This document shows, piece after piece, positions 7,281 through 16,321 of a DNA stretch of 64,000 nucleotides. The DNA lies in assembly GCF_020707265.1 (NCBI RefSeq), contig NZ_JAJFEQ010000015.1, positions 34,591 to 98,590 of the forward strand, written 5' to 3'. Numbering within the stretch: position 1 is the first letter of the stretch; every line of letters starts with the position of its first letter. Under the pieces are notes generated by a model. That model saw nothing but the letters and a program-made list of their open reading frames with translations. It was not told the DNA's origin and ran no database searches. This DNA is from Massilia sp. IC2-477 (lineage in GTDB: Bacteria > Pseudomonadota > Gammaproteobacteria > Burkholderiales > Burkholderiaceae_D). The position numbers and the translations under genes are program-made.

Positions 7281-10200
7281 ATGCGCCAGCGGTCGACAGC
7301 GCGCGCCTCTGTGTCGAGGTCCCTGTTGAAGCAATTGAATAACCCGAAGGCTGGATCCGGCGCCGCCGCCATCGACGGCGCCGTCGGCCTGCGGGCGCTG
7401 CTGGCTGAACTGGCCGAGGCGCTCGATGCCGCCTGCGATGCGCTGGACGGCGCACGCCGCCGCGGCAGCGATCTGCCGCCGGCCGCCGCCGCCATCCTCG
7501 ACCACAGCCCCCTGATCGATGCCCAGCTGCGCCAGGCGCGCGGCCAGTTGCTGAACGACCGCGGCGTCCTCCCGGCCTCGGCGCCAGGCGGCGCCCGCAT
7601 CCTCGCACTGGCGCGCAAAGCAGCATCCGACGACGAAGGCCGCATCGACCGCGCCGCCCTAGAACGCTTTCTCGCCGCCAGCCAGCAGGGCGCGCCCCTG
7701 CGGCTGGCGGAACTGCGCTTGTTCCCCGCCGCGCTGCGCCTGGCCTTGCTCGACGCCCTGCGCCAGATCGCCGACCGCGGCGCCCGCGCCTGCGAGGAAC
7801 GCATCCTGGCCGCCGACTGGGCCGGGCGGATGCTCGACACCGCCGCCCACCGCTCCGGCGACCTGGTCCTGCTGGTGGCTGACATGGCGCGCGCCGTGCA
7901 GCCGATGGGCAGCAGCTTCGTCGCCGAACTGGCGCGCCGCCTGCAGGGACAGGGCGGCGTCGCGCAGGCCCTGCAATGGATCGAAGCGCGCCTGCTCGAC
8001 GAAGGGCTGAGCATCGGCCAGCAGGTGCAGCACGAACGCGACACCATGGCGGCCGACGGCACGCTGGTCGCCAACATCCTGGCCAGCCTGCGGGGACTCG
8101 CCGGGATCGACTGGCGCCTGCTCGCTGAAGAGGCCAGCACGATCGAGCCGCTGCTGCGCGCCGACCCGGACGGCAGCTATCCGCGCATGGACGGCGCCAC
8201 CCGCGACACGTACCGGCTCGCCGTCGAAACCCTGGCGCGGCGCAGCAAGCGTTCCGAATCCGACGTCGCCCAGGAAGCGCTGGCGCTGGCTGGGGTGCAT
8301 CGCGCACCCGGGGAGGGAGGACTCGACGCGCGCCGCCGCCACATCGGCTACTACCTCGCCGGACCGGGCCTGCCTGCGCTGGAAGCGCGCCTGCTGCCGA
8401 AACGCGGCCTGGCCGCACGCCTGCGCCACGCCCCGCTGGCGCTGCAGATCGGCGCAACAAGCCTGCTCACGCTGCTGTTCGCAGCGGTCGTGGTGCTATG
8501 CGCCCGACAGCAGGGTGCCGGAATCGTGCTGCAGTTCTTCATCGGCCTGCTGGCGCTGCTCGGGGGCAGCAGCCTGGCGCGCGCGCTGACCGACATGATG
8601 ACGTCCTGGCTGGCGCCGCAAGCCTGTACACCGCGCATGGATTTCGCCGACGGCATCCCGGCCGAGGCCCAGACCCTGGTCGCGGTCTCGGCGCGCCTCA
8701 GCAACCGCACCCAGGTCGACGCCCTGTGCCGCGACCTGGAAGTGCGCTACCTGGCCAACCGCGATCCGCACCTGCGCTTTTGCCTGCTGGCGGACCTGCA
8801 CGATGCGCCGCTTGGAACGCTGCCGGAAGACGCCGACCTGATCGCGCACGCGGTGGCCGCCATCGAGGAGCTGAACCGCCGCTACGCGCGCGAGCACAGC
8901 TTCGCCATCGTCGACGAGGACGGCCAGCCAGCCACCCGGAGGCGCCACATTGAACCTTTCCTGATGCTGCAGCGCCCGCGTGTATGGAACAGCGGCGAGC
9001 AGGCCTGGATCGGGCGCGGCCGGCGCCGCGGCCAGCTGGCCGACCTGAATGCCTGGCTGGCCGGAGGCGCGCGCGAATGCTTCGCCGCCACCGCCGGCAG
9101 CAGTGCCGGGCTGGCGGAAGTGCGCTACGTGATCGCCCTGGACGCCGCCACCGACCTGCCGCGCGACGCCGCGCGCCGGCTGGCGGGCGCCATGGCGCAT
9201 CCGCTCAACCAGCCGGCCCTCGACGCCGGCAACAGCCGGGTGCTGGAAGGACACGCCATGCTGCGCCCCAGCGTCGGCGGCGCCTTGCCCGGTACGCAGG
9301 CTTTCCGCTACCAGCGCCTGTGGAGCGAGGGGCGCGGCACCTGGGGTGCGCGCATGGTCGGACGCGAATGCGAAGACCACGGCATGTTCGGCTGGGCCGC
9401 CATCTACGACGTCGATGCCTGCGAACGGCTGCTGCGCGGCCGTCTGTCAAACGATGCGCTGCCGGCGCCGGGCCTGGTGGACGACGGTTGCCTGCACGCC
9501 GGCCACGACTGCGAAGTGCGGCTGGAAGAAGCCATCCCCGCCAGCTATGGCGAGCACGCGCTGCGGCGCCATCGCGCGCTGCGCGCGGCCTGGCAGGTGG
9601 CGGGCTGGGTGCGTGGCCGCGTGGTGCAGGCCGACGGCAGCCGCGTAGTCAACCCGATGACGCCCGAAGCACGCTGGCAGTTGTTCGACACGCTGCGCGA
9701 AAGCCTGGTAGCGCCGGCATTGCTGCTGCTGCTGGTGCTGTGCTGGACGGGATTGACGGCGCCCGCGTTCTGGACCGGGGTGGTGCTGTCGGTGTTCTTC
9801 CTGCCGGCCCTGCTGGGCAGCCTCATTGCCCTGGTCGACCGTCCGCACGACGCGCCCTGGCGCCAGCACCTCGACAGCTGGGCGCGCGGCGCCCGCGTGC
9901 CGCTGGTGCGCGCGGCGCTGGCCGCCAGCTTCCTGCCGCACGCCGCCTGGTGCCAGGGCGATGCGCTGGTGCGTGCGCTCTGGCGCAGCCGGGTGTCGCG
10001 CCGGCGCCAGCTCGAGTGGAAGCCGAAAGCGCTGGCGCGTCCCGCGCGGATCATCGAGAACAACTGGCTGACCATGTGGTTTGCGCCGGTGCTGGCGGTG
10101 GCCACCGCGCTGCTGCTGACCTTTGCCAACCCGTATTCGCTGTTCCCGGCGGCGCCGGTGCTGCTGGTGTGGTTCCTGTCGCCGGTGCTGTCCTGGTGGA

Positions 10201-13200
10201 CCAGCCTGCCGCTGCGCGTCCAGCGCCTGCCGCGCCTGCCGGCCTCGCGCCAGGCATTCCTGCAGCGCCTTGCGCGCCGCAGCTGGCGCTTTTTCGAGAA
10301 CCACGCCGGCCCGGCCGGCAACTGGCTGCCGCCTGACACCGTGCAGGAGCATCCGCACCCGCTGGCGGACGCGCGCACCACGCCGTCCGGCATCGCGCTT
10401 TATTTGTTGTCCGCGCTGGCGGCGCGCGACTTCGGATTCATTCCCCCTGCCGCGCTGCTGCGCCGGCTGGATGCGGTGCTGGCCTCGATGGCGCTGCTGG
10501 AGCGCTGGAACGGCCACTTCCTCGCCGCTTACGACAGCGCCACCCTGGCCCCGATCGAGCCGGCCTATGTCGCCACCCGCGACAGCGGCTGGATGGCGCT
10601 TGCCATGCGCCTGCTGGGCGCCGGCCTGGACGAACTGGCCGACGCCCCGATCGCCGGTCCCCAGGACCTGGACGGCCTGCGCGCGGCCTTGCACGTCGTC
10701 GACGAACTGGCCCAGCACCAGCCGCACGGCGTGCGCGCCCAGGTGGCGGCCGTCTGGGCCGCGCTCGATCCGCAACGCTGCCGCGCCGCCGACACCCTCC
10801 CGGGCCTGTTCGAATGCCTGCGCCACGTTACCACCGCCGCCGATGCGCTGGAGGCCGGCCTCCCCACCGATGCCGCCCCGGCGCTGCGCGACTGGGCCGC
10901 CTGCCTGGCCGCCCAGTGCCACAGCCTGCAGGACGAGCTGCTGGCGCTGACGCCCTGGATGCGCGCCGCCGAGGAATACGTGTTCGACGCCAGCCTCACG
11001 CGTATCCCGAGCCTGCGCGAGCTGGCCGCCCTCGAGACGGCCCCCGGCACCCACCACGAGCTGGCGCGGCTGGTGCGCGAGGGCCGCCAGCATGCGCAGA
11101 AGCTGTTGAAAGAGACGGCGCGGCTGGCGCAGCAGGCGCGCGGCTATGGCGCCATGGACTTCCGCGCGCTGCTCGAGCGCGACACCGGCCTGCTGGCCGC
11201 CGGCTGCAACGTGCGAGACGAGCGCCTCGACAGCGACAGCTGCGACCTGCTGGCATCGGAGGCGCGCCTGGCCAGCTACCTGGCGGTGGCGCAGGACCAG
11301 CTGGGGCAGACCCACTGGTGGGTGCTGGGCCGCCCCATGCGCGTCCTGGGGGCCGAACAGCTGCTGCTCTCGCGCAGCGGGGGGCTAGCGGACTACCTGG
11401 CGCCGCAACTCCTGATGCCGTCCTGGCGCGAAACCCTGCTCGACCACGCCGGCCGCGCCGCCGTGCGTGCGCAGGTGGTCCACGGCGCGCGCCACGCCAT
11501 GCCCTGGGGATTCTCGGAATCGCTGTGTAACGCGGTCGATGCCCAGCTGCGCTACCAAAGTGAGTGCTTCGGCGTTCCGGTAGCAGGCCTGGCGCGCAGC
11601 GCCGGCGCCGACCTGGTGGCCGCCCCCCATGCGGCGCTGCTGGCGCTGCCGGTGCTCCCGTCGCCGGCGCTGGCCAACCTGGAGCGCATGGCCCAGGAAG
11701 GATTAAACGGCGAATACGGCTTCTACGACGCGGTCGACCATACCCCGGGACGGCTGCCGCACGGCGAGCGCCGCCACGTGGTGCGCGCCTACTCCGCCCG
11801 CCACCAGGGAATGAGCCTGCTCGCGCTGCTGCAGACCCTGCACGAGGCGCCGATGCAGCGCCGCTTCGAGCGCGATCCCGAGCTGCGCGCAGCCCAGGCC
11901 CTGCTGCAGGAGCCGCTGCCGGCCCGCGGCGCATCGACACCCTCACACTACGACGACGCGGCGCCGCAGGCCGTTCCCGCACCAGGCCGCGTGGTCGACC
12001 GTGCCGGAGCTGCCGCCGGGGCGCCGGAACTGCAGCTGCTGTCGAACGGCAGCTACCACGTGATGGTGGACAGCGACGGCGCCGGCTACAGCCTGTGGCG
12101 CGACTTCGTGCTGACCCGCTGGCAGCCGGATCCGCTTGGCGCCAGGGGTGGCCTGGCCTGCGTGCTGGTCGACGCGGCATCGAAGGAGCAGTGGTCGGCG
12201 ACGCTGGCGCCGGTACACGGCGCGCCAGAACGCTACGAGGCGGCCTTCGCCGAGGGCCGCGCCAGCTTCCGCCGCGAAGAGCGCGGCTTGATCATCGTGA
12301 CCGAGGTGGTGGTGGCGCCCGACGACGACGTCGAGCTGCGCCGCATCCGCATCCGTAATACCCTCGATGCGCCGCGCACGCTGGACGTCACCGCGCATGT
12401 TGCCTTGCCGGCGCAGGAAGCGCGGGTACGGTCCGACGCGCAGTCGCAAGCGCTGCTGTCGCTGGCCGGACCAGGCGCCCCGGTCGTGTTCTGCCGCATG
12501 GCGGTGCGCGGCGCGGCGGGCGCCCCTGTCTTCAGCAGCACCTGCACCGACCCGGCCAGCCCGCTGCCGGAACTGATCGAAACGCCGCTCGAACCGGCGC
12601 TGGCGATCCGCCGCAGCCTGACCCTCCAGCCCGGCCACGAAATCACGGTCGACCTGGCGCTGGGCACTGCCGCCACGCCGGCTGCCGCACGCGAACTGGC
12701 GCTGCGCTATGGCGATCCGCAGGCGGTTGACGAAGCGGTCGAGGCGGCGTGGACGCACGGCCAGGCGGCCTTGCGCGCCGCCGGCCTGGGCGACGCCGAG
12801 GCCCAGCGCTACAACCGCCTGGCCGCCTGCCTGCTGGCGCCCGTGCCCGGCCTGCGCGCCGACCCCGGCATCATCGAACGCAACATGCGCAGCCGCGACG
12901 CCCTGCGCCTGTACGGCGTGGACGCCGGCCGTCCGTTGCTGGTGCTGCAGCCCGGCCTTGACAGCCGCCTGCTGCCCGAGATCCTGCAGGCCCATGTCTA
13001 CTGGCGCGTGCGCGGCCTGGACGTGGACGTGCTGGTGCTGTGCGAGAACCGCGAGATCCGCAGCCAGGTGCTGGCGCTGGAACAGCCGGACGGCATCCAC
13101 GTCCACCTGCTGGAAGAAGTTCCGCAGGAAGACCGCATCCTGCTGCGCGCGGCCGCCCAGGTGCTGCTGGTAGAGGAGGGCGGCAGCCTGGCCGAGCAGC

Positions 13201-15362
13201 TGCGCCGCGCGGCGCCGGCGCTGCCGGCCCTGCCGCCGCCATTCACGCCGCGCGAAGACGCCGCGCCATGGACGCTTGACGCGGCCTTGACGCCGGCAGC
13301 CTCGCTGCTGCACGACGACGGCGTGAGCGGCTTTACGCAGGACGGCCGCGAAGCCGTGGTGCACCAGCCATTCTCCGTCCCGTGGGAGCATCCGCTCGCA
13401 AACGGCGTGTTCGGCGCCATGCTGCGGGCAAGCGATACCGGCAGCACCTGGTACGGCCGGCGCGCGCGGTGCCTGACGGCGAGCGAAGCCTTCTACCTGC
13501 GCGACGAGGACAGCGGCGTCGCCTGGTCGCCGACGCCCTGGCCGATGCCTTCCAGTGAACCCTACCGCACCCGCCACGGCTTCGGCTACACGCTGTTCGA
13601 ACACCAGGCTCACGGCATCCACTCGGAACTGCGCTGCTTCGTCGCGCCGGGTGCGCCGCTCAAGTACATGGTGCTGCGCCTGCGCAACCTGTCGAGCGCG
13701 CCGCGCCGCCTGTCCGCGACCGGCTACGTGCAATGGTGGCTGGACGAGCAGCATGCCGCTCCCGGCCTGCAGATCGTCACCGGCATCGACGTCGCCAGCG
13801 GCGCGCTATTGGCCCGGAACGCCTTCGGCACCGGCTTTGGCGATACGCTCGGCTTCTTCCACCTGGACGCCCCGCAACGGGCCTACACCGCCGACCGGCA
13901 GGAGTTCATCGGCCGTCACCGCGGCCCGGCGCGGCCGGCCGCATTGGAACGCAAGGGACTGGCCGGTACGCTGGGCGCCGCGCTCGACCCCTGCGCGGCC
14001 TTGCAAACCACGGTCGAGTTGCAGCCGGGCGCCGACACCGAACTCGTGTTCCTGCTGGGCGCGGCCGGCCCCGACAGCCTGGCGGCCAGCCGCATGGCGC
14101 AGCAGCACGGCGGCGCCAAGGCGGCGGCGCTGGCCCTGCGCCAGGTGCACGCCTACTGGGACGAACTGCTCGGCAGCCTGCGCGTCGCCACGCCAGACCC
14201 CGCGTTCGACCTGTTCGCCAACGGCTGGCTGCCCTATGCGGCCTTGTCCGCCACGCGTGGCGGGGCGCCTGGCGCCCAGCTGCAAGGCGCCCTGGGCACG
14301 GTGCACGGCAACCCGGAGACGCTGCGCGCGGCGCTGCTGCGCGCCGCACGCGACGACATCGGCGCCGAAGGCAGCCCTGTCGAAGACTTCCTGTGGCTCC
14401 CCTTTGCGCTGCACCGCTACGTGAGCGTGACCGGCGACTACGGCATCCTGCGCGAGCCGGCCGGCGGCGAGCCCTCGAGCGGCACCCGGCTGGCGCGCGA
14501 CGACCTGTACCAGGTCTGCGTGCACGGCCTGCGCGGCTGCCTGCGCTTCGGCCCGCGCGGCCTGCCTCTGCTGGGCGCCCGCATGCATGAGGACGAGCAG
14601 GACCTGGAGGAGCGTCCCGAGAGCCTGCAGCTGGCCTTCATGCTGGCCACCGTCCTGCAGCGCTTCGCCGAGGTGGCCGACCGCCGCGCCGACTTCGGCT
14701 TCGCCACCACCTGCCGCGGCGCCGCGCTGGCGCTGCGCGCCCAGGCCGAGGAGCACGGCTGGGACGGCGCCGCCTACGCCCTCGAAGGCGAAGGAGCGGA
14801 CGCCGCCACTCAGGCCTGGGCCGCCATCGCCGGCGCCGAGTCCGGACGGGTCGCCTCCGCGCTGGATGTGCTGGACAAGGCCGCGCCGCCGGATGCGCGC
14901 ACGGCGGCCTGGGCGGCGCTGGCCCTGGCGGGGGACGGCGCCGGTACCTCGGCCTGGGGACGCGTCCGCACCCTGGCCGCGCCCGGCGAAGCACGCGTGC
15001 GCTGTACCGACGCACCTTGCTTCATGATGGACGGCGTGGCGGCCGGGTGGCTGCACGTGCTGCTGGGCGACGCCCTGCTCGGACTGGAGCGCGCGGTCGA
15101 CCGCATGGCGCTGGCGCCGCTGCTGCCCGAAGGCTGGGACAGCCTGCGCTTCCGCTACCGCATGGGCCGCACGGACTGGCAGGTGACGGTGCTGCGCGCC
15201 ACGGTGGGCGAGGCCCTGGTGCTGGACGGCGCGCCACAGGCGTCGAATACGATCGAGCTGGTCGACGACGGCCGCGAGCACAAGGTGGACGTGTATGTGG
15301 AACGCAGGCCGGGCGATGCGCGCGCCGGCCATGGAAACAATCAGCCAGGAACAACGACATGA
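7281..15362 (+). CDS. NdvB/ChvB-like cyclic beta-1,2-glucan synthase homologue, both catalytic domains apparently degenerate
   Basis: 2693 residues; canonical NdvB/ChvB proteins are ~2800-2900. Order: helical N-terminal region (1-385); membrane helices (~386-440); GT84-like domain (~450-800); membrane helices (~808-850 and ~927-985); helical linker; two GH94-type halves (~1575-2690). Homology is recognisable throughout, e.g. AMAHPLNQP, RHQGMSLLALLQTLHEAPMQRRF, ALYLRDEE-like FYLRDEDSGVAWSPTPWP and DPCAALQTTVEL. Expected catalytic motifs are altered. DAD near residue 621 reads DAATD; QxxRW near 764 reads RHRALRAAW; FRDQLQD near 2333 reads GAQLQGALG; the QHWW..RTRISDD loop is missing; GDWNDGMN near 2430 reads GARMHEDEQDL. 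The frame is open for 8 kb. The start may instead be TTG 7326, which has GAGG 6 bases upstream. The stop overlaps the next start (ATGA). Confidence 0.85.
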   Translation: MRQRSTARASVSRSLLKQLNNPKAGSGAAAIDGAVGLRALLAELAEALDAACDALDGARRRGSDLPPAAAAILDHSPLIDAQLRQARGQLLNDRGVLPASAPGGARILALARKAASDDEGRIDRAALERFLAASQQGAPLRLAELRLFPAALRLALLDALRQIADRGARACEERILAADWAGRMLDTAAHRSGDLVLLVADMARAVQPMGSSFVAELARRLQGQGGVAQALQWIEARLLDEGLSIGQQVQHERDTMAADGTLVANILASLRGLAGIDWRLLAEEASTIEPLLRADPDGSYPRMDGATRDTYRLAVETLARRSKRSESDVAQEALALAGVHRAPGEGGLDARRRHIGYYLAGPGLPALEARLLPKRGLAARLRHAPLALQIGATSLLTLLFAAVVVLCARQQGAGIVLQFFIGLLALLGGSSLARALTDMMTSWLAPQACTPRMDFADGIPAEAQTLVAVSARLSNRTQVDALCRDLEVRYLANRDPHLRFCLLADLHDAPLGTLPEDADLIAHAVAAIEELNRRYAREHSFAIVDEDGQPATRRRHIEPFLMLQRPRVWNSGEQAWIGRGRRRGQLADLNAWLAGGARECFAATAGSSAGLAEVRYVIALDAATDLPRDAARRLAGAMAHPLNQPALDAGNSRVLEGHAMLRPSVGGALPGTQAFRYQRLWSEGRGTWGARMVGRECEDHGMFGWAAIYDVDACERLLRGRLSNDALPAPGLVDDGCLHAGHDCEVRLEEAIPASYGEHALRRHRALRAAWQVAGWVRGRVVQADGSRVVNPMTPEARWQLFDTLRESLVAPALLLLLVLCWTGLTAPAFWTGVVLSVFFLPALLGSLIALVDRPHDAPWRQHLDSWARGARVPLVRAALAASFLPHAAWCQGDALVRALWRSRVSRRRQLEWKPKALARPARIIENNWLTMWFAPVLAVATALLLTFANPYSLFPAAPVLLVWFLSPVLSWWTSLPLRVQRLPRLPASRQAFLQRLARRSWRFFENHAGPAGNWLPPDTVQEHPHPLADARTTPSGIALYLLSALAARDFGFIPPAALLRRLDAVLASMALLERWNGHFLAAYDSATLAPIEPAYVATRDSGWMALAMRLLGAGLDELADAPIAGPQDLDGLRAALHVVDELAQHQPHGVRAQVAAVWAALDPQRCRAADTLPGLFECLRHVTTAADALEAGLPTDAAPALRDWAACLAAQCHSLQDELLALTPWMRAAEEYVFDASLTRIPSLRELAALETAPGTHHELARLVREGRQHAQKLLKETARLAQQARGYGAMDFRALLERDTGLLAAGCNVRDERLDSDSCDLLASEARLASYLAVAQDQLGQTHWWVLGRPMRVLGAEQLLLSRSGGLADYLAPQLLMPSWRETLLDHAGRAAVRAQVVHGARHAMPWGFSESLCNAVDAQLRYQSECFGVPVAGLARSAGADLVAAPHAALLALPVLPSPALANLERMAQEGLNGEYGFYDAVDHTPGRLPHGERRHVVRAYSARHQGMSLLALLQTLHEAPMQRRFERDPELRAAQALLQEPLPARGASTPSHYDDAAPQAVPAPGRVVDRAGAAAGAPELQLLSNGSYHVMVDSDGAGYSLWRDFVLTRWQPDPLGARGGLACVLVDAASKEQWSATLAPVHGAPERYEAAFAEGRASFRREERGLIIVTEVVVAPDDDVELRRIRIRNTLDAPRTLDVTAHVALPAQEARVRSDAQSQALLSLAGPGAPVVFCRMAVRGAAGAPVFSSTCTDPASPLPELIETPLEPALAIRRSLTLQPGHEITVDLALGTAATPAAARELALRYGDPQAVDEAVEAAWTHGQAALRAAGLGDAEAQRYNRLAACLLAPVPGLRADPGIIERNMRSRDALRLYGVDAGRPLLVLQPGLDSRLLPEILQAHVYWRVRGLDVDVLVLCENREIRSQVLALEQPDGIHVHLLEEVPQEDRILLRAAAQVLLVEEGGSLAEQLRRAAPALPALPPPFTPREDAAPWTLDAALTPAASLLHDDGVSGFTQDGREAVVHQPFSVPWEHPLANGVFGAMLRASDTGSTWYGRRARCLTASEAFYLRDEDSGVAWSPTPWPMPSSEPYRTRHGFGYTLFEHQAHGIHSELRCFVAPGAPLKYMVLRLRNLSSAPRRLSATGYVQWWLDEQHAAPGLQIVTGIDVASGALLARNAFGTGFGDTLGFFHLDAPQRAYTADRQEFIGRHRGPARPAALERKGLAGTLGAALDPCAALQTTVELQPGADTELVFLLGAAGPDSLAASRMAQQHGGAKAAALALRQVHAYWDELLGSLRVATPDPAFDLFANGWLPYAALSATRGGAPGAQLQGALGTVHGNPETLRAALLRAARDDIGAEGSPVEDFLWLPFALHRYVSVTGDYGILREPAGGEPSSGTRLARDDLYQVCVHGLRGCLRFGPRGLPLLGARMHEDEQDLEERPESLQLAFMLATVLQRFAEVADRRADFGFATTCRGAALALRAQAEEHGWDGAAYALEGEGADAATQAWAAIAGAESGRVASALDVLDKAAPPDARTAAWAALALAGDGAGTSAWGRVRTLAAPGEARVRCTDAPCFMMDGVAAGWLHVLLGDALLGLERAVDRMALAPLLPEGWDSLRFRYRMGRTDWQVTVLRATVGEALVLDGAPQASNTIELVDDGREHKVDVYVERRPGDARAGHGNNQPGTTT

Positions 15363-16216
15363 GCAAGAAACTGACCGCGGCCGCCTGCGCCGCCCTGCTG
15401 TGCAGCGCTGACCCGGCCATGGCGGTGGACTGGAGCGACAATGCCATCAGCTACCGCTACGGCACCCGCTTCGCAGAACCCTTCAACCCGGAGCACATCA
15501 AGAAGCACATCGTGGCCTTCACCCACGCCAGCGGCTACAAGTACGGCAGCAATTACCTGAACCTGGACGTGCTCAAGTCCGACAGCACGGACCCACGCAA
15601 CCTGGGGAGCGACAGCGGATCACTCGAGGGCTACCTGCTGTACCGCCACACGCTCGACATCGGCGCGCTGCGCGGCCAGGAGATCCGCTTCGGCAAGGTG
15701 AAGGGCGTGGGGCTGACGCTCGGCTTCGACGTCAACCACAAGGACGACGTCGGCTACAACTCGCGCAAGCGCATGCTGGTCGCGGGACCGACCCTGATGT
15801 GGGACGTGCCGGGCTTCCTGAACACCAGCATCCTGTGGCTGCGTGAATCGAACGCGCCGAGCGGCCCCTTCCCGCCGATCGCCAACGTGCGCGGGCGCTA
15901 CACCTACGACACCCACCCGATGTTCGGCGCCAGCTGGGGCATCCCGGTGAACGAGCGCTGGTCCTTCGAAGGCTTCCTGAACTTCATCGCCGAGAAGGGG
16001 CTGGACGAAACCGGCAACCCGACCAGCGCCGAGACCAACCTCGACATGGCGCTGATGTACGACATCGGACCGCGCTTCGGCTACGCGCCGAAGAAGATCC
16101 GGGTCGGGGTCGGCTACCAGTTCTGGAACAACAAGTTCGGCAATTCGCGTCGGACGACGGGCGGGGCAGGGCAGCGCGCCAGCACGCCGATGGTGCGGGC
16201 GGACTTTCATTTCTAG
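15359..16216 (+). CDS. Tsx-like outer-membrane channel protein
   Basis: 285 residues from ATG 15359, which overlaps the stop of the NdvB-like gene by ATGA, so translation is probably coupled. Signal peptide (LTAAACAALLCSADPAMA-V). The mature protein begins DWSDNAISYRYGTRFAEPFNP, alternates polar and aromatic residues in short beta strands, and ends in ADFHF with the terminal Phe expected of outer-membrane barrels. The opening and overall size resemble the Tsx-like channel family (PF03502), which includes nucleoside channels. The substrate is unknown. Coupling to a glucan-synthase homologue points to oligosaccharide or glucan passage across the outer membrane, but this is inference from context only. 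Confidence 0.75.
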   Translation: MSKKLTAAACAALLCSADPAMAVDWSDNAISYRYGTRFAEPFNPEHIKKHIVAFTHASGYKYGSNYLNLDVLKSDSTDPRNLGSDSGSLEGYLLYRHTLDIGALRGQEIRFGKVKGVGLTLGFDVNHKDDVGYNSRKRMLVAGPTLMWDVPGFLNTSILWLRESNAPSGPFPPIANVRGRYTYDTHPMFGASWGIPVNERWSFEGFLNFIAEKGLDETGNPTSAETNLDMALMYDIGPRFGYAPKKIRVGVGYQFWNNKFGNSRRTTGGAGQRASTPMVRADFHF

Positions 16217-16225
16217 GGGTTTGTC

Positions 16226-16319
16226 GAACAGTTGAAATTGCTCAACTGTTCTAGATAAATTTGCAATATCGGAGACGAATCGGCGCAAGGTGGAGTTCGG
16301 TGCAATTGTAAAAATTGCA
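16226..16319 (+). promoter_or_regulatory. Two inverted repeats between the barrel gene and the PHP-type gene
   Basis: GAACAGTTGA-AATTGC-TCAACTGTTC (16226-16251) is a perfect 10-bp stem 9 bp past the stop of the Tsx-like gene. It lacks a following T tract, so it is either a weak terminator or an operator. TGCAATT-GTAAA-AATTGCA (16301-16319) is a perfect 7-bp repeat ending 2 bp before ATG 16322 and occupies the place where a ribosome binding site would be expected. Confidence 0.5.
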
Positions 16320-16321
16320 TT

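Noticed and set aside
7281..15362. Frameshift or pseudogene decay of the ndvB-like gene
   Set aside because: The frame is open for 2693 codons with homology in register throughout, so motif loss is by substitution and small deletions rather than by disruption.
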